Source: Oscillospiraceae bacterium (GTDB taxonomy: Bacteria > Bacillota > Clostridia > Saccharofermentanales > Saccharofermentanaceae). From it: a stretch of DNA of 11,321 nucleotides. How positions within the stretch are numbered: position 1 is the stretch's first letter; each line of letters begins with the position of its first letter. Below, piece after piece: positions 6,136 to 11,321 of this stretch. Location of the stretch: contig CADCQX010000225.1 in assembly GCA_902803695.1 (NCBI GenBank), forward strand, positions 1-11,321, given 5' to 3'. Position numbers and translations under genes: made by a program. The notes under the pieces were generated by a model that saw only the letters and a list, made by a program, of their open reading frames with translations, made no database searches and was not told the DNA's origin.

Positions 6136-8031
6136 ATGCAACGAAAGAAAATATGCATATTCATGAATGAGATCGTTCAGAACTTTCAGCAGGAATTCGG
6201 AAAGTTCTTCTCTTTTCTTGCGAACCGTGAGGGCATAGACGTTTTTATCTACACATCCTATGGTTCCTATTCCTGTCCGTACGGCCGCAATCTCTTATCA
6301 GAGATCGGAAAGAAGAACATCATCTATCTGCCGGACTTTTCTGTTTTCGATGCCATAGTCGCACTTCCTAATTCCTTCGACATAAACGGCATGGATACCG
6401 AGTTGTTTGATCTTATTCGAAAAAAAGCGACGTGTCCTGTTTTCTGTCTGCAGAGCGGTCCTTCGGATTTTAAGACGATAACCATCGACAACAAAAACAC
6501 GATCAAGGAACTGACCGAGCATTTCATCAAGGTACACGGATTCAAAAAGATATACTACATGTCAGGTCCGTTTTCTTCCAAAGATTCGCCGGACAGACTC
6601 GCGGGTTATAAGGAAGCAATGGAAGAAGCAGGACTCGAAGTTCTTCCGAATTATATTTACGAAGGCAACTACTGGATAAACAGGGGTAAGAAAGCGATGG
6701 ATCATTTCCTCGCAGGAACTGATGAATATCCTGAAGCTATCATCTGCGCCAATGACTACATGGCTCTGTCCATCTGCGACGAACTCAAGGAAAGAGGCAA
6801 GTCAGTTCCTGAGGATGTTGCCGTAACTGGAGTTGACGGAATCGTTGAAGGTGCAGATTATACTCCTTCGCTTACAACAGTAGTGGTCGAACCTGAAAAA
6901 TATGCTCTGAAACTCTTAGATCTTATAAAGTACGAGTGGAACAATGTGGAAGTTCCAAATATAACTTCCATTCCTGAAAAGATAATATACCGTGCGAGCT
7001 GCGGATGCGGCGAACAGGTCGCGGTCAGTCATGCGAAAGCTATAAAGAGGCTGGGGATTACCGAGGTCCTTCTTCGTGAGGCAGGAAGGATCACCGCCGA
7101 TTATCAGAACGACTATGATCTTGATAATGCATTGAGCGTTGCCGATTTTTATTTCCACACTTTGGAATGTGACAAGGGTTATGTATGTCTTTGTAATGAA
7201 GATGAATCACATATGTCCAGGGTCGAGAGAAACAAAGTCTTCCCTGACAGGATGATCCTGAAACAGGAGATGCATATCGACAGGGAAAAGAAAGCGGACA
7301 TTCTGAATATCGAATTCGACAGACGCGATATCCTTCCTTCTGAGGTGCTCGACACGGAATTCGCATACACATATATCCTCTATCCGCTTCACTTCAAGAG
7401 CAGAGAGTATGGTTATCTGGTACTGGTCCCTTCGTTGGATCAGTGGGCTAATTCGCTTACGTGCACATACATCAATACTCTTTCGAATGCTATCGAAAAC
7501 AGTTTCTACGATAAGCAATTCAAGTCTCTGTCCGAAGCGAAAAAGATGAGTCAGACAGACCCTCTTACAGGTCTTAACAACAGGCGCGGATTTGAAGAAG
7601 GACTCGCAAAGATATTATCTGACGATACAGGTGACAGGAAGATCTTTATCGTCAGTATCGATATGGATGAGTTGAAGCAGATAAACGATATGTACGGTCA
7701 TGCGGAAGGTGACTTCGCTATCACAACTCTGGCTGGAGCATTAAGTTCTTCTTTGAACGAAGACGAGATCTGCGCACGTTTTGGCGGTGATGAATTCATG
7801 GCGGTCCTGGTCTCTGAGTCTGATCAGAGAAAGACTGAATTCGAAACGGGTTTTCGAGCAAGACTAGAGGAAGAAACAGAGAAGATGGATAAACCCTTTA
7901 AGCTTGGTGCCAGTATCGGAATCGCTGAGCTTAAGGACGGCAACACCAGCCAGATCATTATCTGTATGCAGAATGCTGACAGGCTGATGTACGATGATAA
8001 GAGAAGAAGAAGGAACGAGAAGGATGAATGA
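6136..8031 (+). CDS. LacI-type sensor / GGDEF diguanylate cyclase, soluble
   Basis: The 631-residue protein joins three parts. Residues 1-285 form a periplasmic-binding-protein-like sensor of the LacI/GalR type (segments near 116-121, C-A-N-D-Y-M at 205-210 and V-T-G-V-D-G at 230-235) but without a helix-turn-helix. Residues about 300-465 look GAF-like. Residues about 470-625 are a GGDEF domain with D-P-L-T-G-L-N-N-R-R (475-484), D-M-D-E-L-K (509-514), GGDEF (550-554) and A-S-I-G-I-A (592-597). The active-site residues are intact, so synthesis of c-di-GMP is expected. The RxxD inhibitory site is replaced by N-E-D-E. A Cys-Gly-Cys (289-291) sits at the end of the sensor. There is no signal peptide or membrane helix, so the ligand, probably a sugar or similar small molecule, is sensed in the cytoplasm. 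The ATG at 6136 has AGGA (6125-6128) 7 bp upstream. Confidence 0.93.
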   Translation: MQRKKICIFMNEIVQNFQQEFGKFFSFLANREGIDVFIYTSYGSYSCPYGRNLLSEIGKKNIIYLPDFSVFDAIVALPNSFDINGMDTELFDLIRKKATCPVFCLQSGPSDFKTITIDNKNTIKELTEHFIKVHGFKKIYYMSGPFSSKDSPDRLAGYKEAMEEAGLEVLPNYIYEGNYWINRGKKAMDHFLAGTDEYPEAIICANDYMALSICDELKERGKSVPEDVAVTGVDGIVEGADYTPSLTTVVVEPEKYALKLLDLIKYEWNNVEVPNITSIPEKIIYRASCGCGEQVAVSHAKAIKRLGITEVLLREAGRITADYQNDYDLDNALSVADFYFHTLECDKGYVCLCNEDESHMSRVERNKVFPDRMILKQEMHIDREKKADILNIEFDRRDILPSEVLDTEFAYTYILYPLHFKSREYGYLVLVPSLDQWANSLTCTYINTLSNAIENSFYDKQFKSLSEAKKMSQTDPLTGLNNRRGFEEGLAKILSDDTGDRKIFIVSIDMDELKQINDMYGHAEGDFAITTLAGALSSSLNEDEICARFGGDEFMAVLVSESDQRKTEFETGFRARLEEETEKMDKPFKLGASIGIAELKDGNTSQIIICMQNADRLMYDDKRRRRNEKDE

Positions 8032-8037
8032 TATAAT
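8029..8037 (+). promoter_or_regulatory. Extended -10 promoter candidate for the SPFH gene
   Basis: TGATATAAT has a consensus TATAAT (8032-8037) preceded by the TG of an extended -10 element. The TGA (8029-8031) is also the stop codon of the GGDEF gene. No -35 match is seen 17 bp upstream. Transcription would start near 8044, about 27 nt before the SPFH ATG, so the SPFH gene may be expressed apart from the cyclase gene. Confidence 0.5.
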
Positions 8038-8070
8038 ACCTTTGTAAGTTTTGTTGCAGGGGTCGTGAAT

Positions 8071-9132
8071 ATGGGATTTATCAAAACTTTGTCGGATTCA
8101 ATAAGTTCGAGCGTCAAGGATCAGTATCTCGAGACGTTCAAGACGGATTCTCTTGGTCAGGAGCTGCTCGTGAAACGTGCGCGTCCGGTAAATAACGGCG
8201 GCCGTAACCAGGGAAATAGCGACATAATCTCGGCAGGTTCAAAGATAATCGTTCCTGAGGGCGCTTATGCCGTTATGCTCGACAATGGTAAGATCGTTGA
8301 CAGCGTAACCGAACCCGGCATGTATTCCTGGGACAGCTCGTCTTCCGGTTCTATTATGTCGGGAGGCCTTAAGAGCTTCGCGGGAGATGTTTTCGACAGA
8401 TTCAGATTTGCAGGTGAAGTAACGAAGATCCAGAGGATCTACTATATAAACGGGCTGGAGATAATGAACCAGAGCTGCCTCGATTTCCTAAGCTGCCCTT
8501 ATCCCGATCCGTTTTACGGAAACCTGTATTTCAAGTTCAGGATCACTTTCTCGTTCCGTATCGTTGATCCTGTGGCCTTTTTCAAATGTACCGGCAAAGA
8601 GACAAAAGTCAGTGATTTCATGGGTTCGCCTGCTTTGCCGAAAACTCCGTTTCTTGAAGTAAAGGACCACATGGAGGAAGCGCTCAATCTTTGTGCCGTC
8701 CGTGATAAAGTTCCGTTCCCGAAGCTCATTTCAAACAAGAGCAGGCTCAAGGATGCCGTCAATGAAGTGGTATCAAAACTATGGCGCGAGCAGCGCGGAA
8801 TGGTCATAGAGGAGATCGCATTAAATGATCTGACTCTCGATGCGGCTTCAAGGGCGCGAGTTGAGCAGTTTGATAATGCGAAGGTCTTCAGCGACGATCC
8901 GGAAGCTCTTAAGGCATTGGTCATTCTGGGATTTACGGATGCGATGAACAAGGCAGCTGCAAATCCGGCAGGAGCCGTTACTGGGTTCGCGGGATTAGGC
9001 ATGGCGAATGCTTTTGCAGGTGCTTCGAACGTCAGTGTTCCTGACGCTTGTCCGTACTGCGGAAGTGCGCTTCCGTCACAGGGATTCTCGGGGATTTGTC
9101 CGGCATGCAATGCGGACCTGAGGGAGAATTGA
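8071..9132 (+). CDS. SPFH domain protein with C-terminal zinc ribbon, YdjI-like
   Basis: The 353-residue protein starts at an ATG with AGGGG (8058-8062) 8 bp upstream; a GTG at 8065 is too close to that site. Its first part (I-I-V-P-E-G-A-Y-A-V-M around 56-66, G-K-I-V-D at 70-74) opens an SPFH/band-7-like domain extending to about residue 280, with V-I-E-E-I-A-L-N-D-L near 245. A short Ala/Gly-rich linker leads to a zinc ribbon made by Cys327-x2-Cys330 and Cys343-x2-Cys346. There is no transmembrane helix. The order SPFH then zinc ribbon matches B. subtilis YdjI and proteins often labelled virion core protein. YdjI helps recruit PspA to the membrane; a comparable scaffold role here is inferred. 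It ends 2 bp from the convergent dihydrouridine synthase gene. Confidence 0.9.
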   Translation: MGFIKTLSDSISSSVKDQYLETFKTDSLGQELLVKRARPVNNGGRNQGNSDIISAGSKIIVPEGAYAVMLDNGKIVDSVTEPGMYSWDSSSSGSIMSGGLKSFAGDVFDRFRFAGEVTKIQRIYYINGLEIMNQSCLDFLSCPYPDPFYGNLYFKFRITFSFRIVDPVAFFKCTGKETKVSDFMGSPALPKTPFLEVKDHMEEALNLCAVRDKVPFPKLISNKSRLKDAVNEVVSKLWREQRGMVIEEIALNDLTLDAASRARVEQFDNAKVFSDDPEALKALVILGFTDAMNKAAANPAGAVTGFAGLGMANAFAGASNVSVPDACPYCGSALPSQGFSGICPACNADLREN

Positions 9133-9134
9133 TC

Positions 9135-10076
9135 TTATTCGGTCAACAGGACGCGGTAAACGATATCCTCATATTCCGCGTACTTCTTTGCTTTCAGGAG
9201 GCGTTTGATGTCACGGTCTTTATCTTCGAAAAGAACCCGCCAATAAGTCCACAGTTCCCTCATCTTGAACAGTACGTTGATATCAGGTGACATGATCTTC
9301 TGATACTCGTGATAAAGTGTGTCGTGTAATCTCTTGAGTTTTTTAAAGTCGGTCTCCGTTGCTACTCCTTTGAGTTTTTGCGGGAGGCACGGATCGGATA
9401 TAAGACCTCTTCCGAGCATAACAGTCTCAAGACTGACACCGAAAGTGTCACATAGGTTTTCATAGTCTTTTACGGTGTAGATATTTCCGTTATAAACGAG
9501 AGGATTTTTCGAGTGCTCCAGGGCATAAGCGAAGTATTCTCTTCGCGGTTCGCCTTTGTAGAAGTCGGATCTGATCCTCGGGTGGATAATAAGTTCGCTA
9601 ACAGGGAAGGTGTTGAAGATCTCCAGAAGATCATAGAACTCCTCAGGGTCATTGAATCCGAGTCTCGTCTTAAGAGAGATCTTCATGTTTTCGGATTCCG
9701 AGAAGGAATAGATGTCATCGAGGAAACTTTGAAGTGCAGAAGGGTCTTTGAGAAAGCCTGCGCCCTTGCTTTTGGAACAGACGGTTCCTGAAGGACATCC
9801 GAGATTCAGATTGATCTCCTGATAGCCCATAGCCTGAAGTTCCCTCGCTGCTTCGATGAAATAGTCGGATCTGCAGACAAGGATCTGAGGGACAAGGTTG
9901 ATGCCGGTATTATTCTCGGGCGTGATGTCCTTCCTCTCGCGGGGCGTTATCGGGCAATTCTCGGCAGGGGAGATGAACGGCGCGAAGTACTTGTCGATGT
10001 TGCCGTAGATCTCGTTATATGTATTGCGGAATATGTGATTTGTAATGCCTTCGAGCGGGGCGAGATATATCTTCAT
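9135..10076 (-). CDS. tRNA-dihydrouridine synthase family protein
   Basis: The 313-residue protein is an FMN-dependent Dus enzyme, which reduces uridines in the D-loop of tRNA using NADPH. It starts with the FMN-binding strand A-P-L-E-G-I-T-N at 6-13. It has N-L-N-L-G-C-P-S at 89-96 with the catalytic acid Cys94, S-L-K-T-R-L-G at 134-140 (Lys136), I-H-P-R at 164-167 (His165), V-Y-N-G-N-I at 194-199 and G-R-G-L-I-S-D-P at 222-229 for phosphate binding. The C-terminal helical domain (about 240-313) is the tRNA-binding part. The length is normal for the family and all key residues are present. Which uridine it modifies cannot be told. The start at 10076 has only modest ribosome-binding matches upstream (AAAGG 13 nt away, CGGA 5 nt away). 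Confidence 0.95.
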   Translation of the reverse strand: MKIYLAPLEGITNHIFRNTYNEIYGNIDKYFAPFISPAENCPITPRERKDITPENNTGINLVPQILVCRSDYFIEAARELQAMGYQEINLNLGCPSGTVCSKSKGAGFLKDPSALQSFLDDIYSFSESENMKISLKTRLGFNDPEEFYDLLEIFNTFPVSELIIHPRIRSDFYKGEPRREYFAYALEHSKNPLVYNGNIYTVKDYENLCDTFGVSLETVMLGRGLISDPCLPQKLKGVATETDFKKLKRLHDTLYHEYQKIMSPDINVLFKMRELWTYWRVLFEDKDRDIKRLLKAKKYAEYEDIVYRVLLTE

Positions 10077-10140
10077 TCGATCCGGTTTTCCTTTATTATT
10101 TACATTCGCTATCTATTCTATCACGAGCATCAAAGGACGA

Positions 10141-10149
10141 TGATATAAT
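10141..10149 (+). promoter_or_regulatory. Extended -10 promoter for the two-helix membrane protein
   Basis: TGATATAAT has a consensus TATAAT at 10144-10149 with the extended TG two bases before it, and no good -35. It is identical to the element ahead of the SPFH gene. Transcription would start near 10156, leaving a leader of about 33 nt before the ATG. The site lies between divergent genes. Confidence 0.55.
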
Positions 10150-10188
10150 GTTCTTGAGTCGCACACGTTTTCGAATGGGAGAAAGGAT

Positions 10189-10782
10189 ATGAAAAAGTAC
10201 TGTTTCGGTTTTATCTTGCTGCAGATCGTGATATTGTTTATCATAAGCTGCATTCCTGCGGTCATTGTCAAATTGAACACGGATCCTGAAAAGAATCTGG
10301 GATTACTTGCTTTTATCCTGACCTCATTTACCGTGTATTTTTCATACTTTTTGTTCTTTGCAAATCCTATCCTGTTTCCTATCGCCAAGAGGACCATGGA
10401 AAAGAAAACTGATGAAGAAGGTATCGTAAGGACGCGCACTTTCTATAACAAAGAGTGGCACTCCTGTGCGTCTGTGTTGGTGATCGACGAGACTCATGCC
10501 AAGATCGCGTACGTCTCTGCGTATAACCCGTTTAAGCTTCAGGTTGCGGACGTGAAGGATCTGTCAAATATCAGGTCCAGCTACATCAGGGGACCGTTCG
10601 GAGGCACACGTTATGTGTACTACCAGTTCACCTATAAGAAAAAGAAGACCAGGATCCCGACGTTCACGTCGCGGCAAATGTTTATGCTCGAATCGGCCGG
10701 AGTGCAGAATGCGATCATCAAGGCAAACCGCTTCTATGACTCGATCGAGAGCATGCAGAAAAAGCAAGCTGAAAATATTTAA
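10189..10782 (+). CDS. Two-helix membrane protein of unknown function
   Basis: The 197-residue protein has hydrophobic helices at about 5-29 and 38-66, then a soluble domain of about 130 residues with alternating strands. Conserved-looking features of that domain are R-T-R-T-F-Y-N at 81-87, G-P-F-G-G-T-R-Y-V-Y-Y-Q-F at 135-147 and T-R-I-P-T-F-T-S-R at 154-162. The soluble part may have a small beta-rich, PH-like fold, but this is a guess from the strand pattern. Positive charges after helix 2 put it in the cytoplasm. GGGAG (10178-10182) lies 6 bp before the ATG. It appears monocistronic and ends in an AT-rich run (12-bp A/T palindrome at 10781-10792) with no GC stem, so termination there is unclear. 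Confidence 0.82.
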   Translation: MKKYCFGFILLQIVILFIISCIPAVIVKLNTDPEKNLGLLAFILTSFTVYFSYFLFFANPILFPIAKRTMEKKTDEEGIVRTRTFYNKEWHSCASVLVIDETHAKIAYVSAYNPFKLQVADVKDLSNIRSSYIRGPFGGTRYVYYQFTYKKKKTRIPTFTSRQMFMLESAGVQNAIIKANRFYDSIESMQKKQAENI

Positions 10783-10810
10783 AAAATTTTTTCTCGGACC
10801 ACCGAACATT

Positions 10811-10954
10811 TTGCATCACCTGAACCAGATCGAGTACCTGTCTGTCGAGTTTGATGTCGATATCTACGATCCGGTTAACAGAAAGACAATAGAAGAACTC
10901 CTGGATGACGAGATCCTCACAGTTGACTACACATCAGTCAACCCACAGGGTTAA
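10811..10954 (+). pseudogene. Coding-like fragment without a proper start, possible gene remnant
   Basis: This frame ends at a TAA (10952-10954) and reads like real protein over its last 47 codons: an acidic stretch with D-V-D-I-Y-D-P-V-N-R-K and E-E-L-L-D-D-E-I-L. It has no ATG. The only in-frame start nearby is a TTG at 10811 with no ribosome binding site. The open frame continues upstream into the end of the two-helix membrane gene, in the +1 frame relative to it. It could be the tail of a deleted gene, a frameshifted extension of the preceding gene, or chance. I do not recognise the family. Confidence 0.3.
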
Positions 10955-11143
10955 TGATATTAAGGATGAGGATGTCTCAAAACATATTGGGATCATAAAA
11001 GGCAGGTTCACACTGAAGTTGATCTTCTCTTTGTTCTGCAAAACTCTGCCATGAAACACCAGTTGATTCTCCCTGCTGATAGGGAGCAAATACTGGATTT
11101 CAAAGGCACTATAACGAGACCTTCCCTTTTGTCTTCAATTAAT
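10955..11143. other. Non-coding stretch leading into the repeat array, with one stem-loop
   Basis: I see no gene here. One clear structure is CTCCCT (11069-11074) pairing with AGGGAG (11081-11086) around a 6-nt loop. It is enclosed by CCAGT (11059-11063) pairing with ACTGG (11092-11096) across a symmetric 5-by-5 internal loop. A weaker GGCAG/CTGCC pair spans 11001-11050. A short frame from the ATG at 11051 runs into the repeats and is not supported as a gene. The stretch could hold a small structured RNA or be plain spacer. Confidence 0.4.
11059..11096 (+). other. Two-tier stem-loop, candidate structured RNA or terminator stem
   Basis: The inner stem is 6 bp (11069-11074 with 11081-11086), the loop is GCTGAT, and the outer stem is 5 bp (11059-11063 with 11092-11096). 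No T run follows, which argues against a simple intrinsic terminator. Confidence 0.35.
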
Positions 11144-11321
11144 TACAGTCATCGGTACAGTTCTAAGAAACTGTACTTATCACGGAAAAAACAGCGGAAT
11201 TACAGTCATCCGTACCGCTATAGGACTGTACAAGTAGCGGGAATTCTTCCATAAGTACAGTCATCGGTACAGTTCTAAGAAACTGTACTTATCACGGGAA
11301 AAACAGCAGAATTACAGTCAT
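11144..11321. repeat. Tandem array of about 56-nt hairpin repeats in 112-nt dimers
   Basis: Bases 11144-11209 recur at 11256-11321 with 64 of 66 identities (differences at 11186/11298 and 11196/11308), a period of exactly 112. Between them, 11201-11255 is a diverged copy that shares TACAGTCATC, then G or C, then GTAC at its start and ACTGTAC about 25-27 nt in. The order is therefore A (11144-11200), B (11201-11255), A' (11256-11312) and the first bases of B' at the window edge. A units hold the perfect hairpin GTACAGTT/AACTGTAC (11155-11162 with 11169-11176, and the same in A'). The B unit holds CCGCTA/TAGCGG (11215-11220 with 11235-11240). TACAGT occurs six times and its complement ACTGTA three times. 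The array continues beyond the window. Confidence 0.9.

Noticed and set aside
8514..9110. Minus-strand frame of 198 codons
   Set aside because: It is antisense to the SPFH gene and is Ser/Ala-rich low-information sequence, consistent with a shadow frame.
10970..10985. Possible insertion-sequence end (GGATGTCTCAAAAC)
   Set aside because: It recalls ends of some transposable elements, but no matching inverted partner, target duplication or transposase is present in the window.
11051..11254. Small plus-strand frame of 67 codons
   Set aside because: It runs into the tandem repeats, its protein is basic and repetitive, and there is no ribosome binding site; the DNA repeat explains it better.
11144..11321. 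CRISPR array
   Set aside because: The period is about 56/112 nt, the units are self-complementary along their length, and there are no unique spacers or cas genes nearby.

Overview
The window looks like chromosomal DNA of a Gram-positive, moderately AT-rich bacterium, most plausibly a gut or rumen Clostridia member. The reasons are GGAGG-type ribosome binding sites, several short lipoprotein signal peptides with Ser/Thr/Glu-rich linkers, Flavodoxin_4-type flavodoxins, a YdjG/YdjI-like zinc-ribbon/SPFH pair and a substrate-binding-domain GGDEF protein. The genus is not assignable from the sequence alone.

Left region (1-3872): the 3' part of an unrecognised lipoprotein gene comes first. It is followed by a compact five-gene plus-strand operon: a MerR regulator of the AdhR/NmlR type with a Cys at residue 52, a cyclophilin-like lipoprotein, an alpha/beta hydrolase with a Cys nucleophile, a cytoplasmic flavodoxin and a lipid-anchored flavodoxin. 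A promoter with the long 19-bp MerR-type spacer and a near-perfect dyad precedes the regulator. A strong hairpin closes the operon. The likely theme is a thiol/carbonyl or redox stress response with both cytoplasmic and cell-surface arms.

Middle region (3855-9132): a minus-strand three-helix membrane protein shares its 3' end with that hairpin. Its 5' leader holds a long inverted repeat. Divergent from it runs a plus-strand set: a double-zinc-ribbon membrane protein resembling B. subtilis YdjG, a soluble LacI-type-sensor/GGDEF diguanylate cyclase, and an SPFH protein with a C-terminal zinc ribbon resembling YdjI. In B. subtilis YdjG, YdjH and YdjI bring PspA to the membrane, but no pspA gene is seen here. 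A convergent tRNA-dihydrouridine synthase gene ends 2 bp from the SPFH gene.

Right region (10077-11321): a two-helix membrane protein of unknown function has a clear extended -10 promoter. It is followed by a coding-like fragment without a proper start and then a non-coding stretch. That stretch contains a stem-loop and, at the window edge, a tandem hairpin repeat of about 56 nt arranged as 112-nt dimers. This repeat is the least explained structure in the window and runs off its end.
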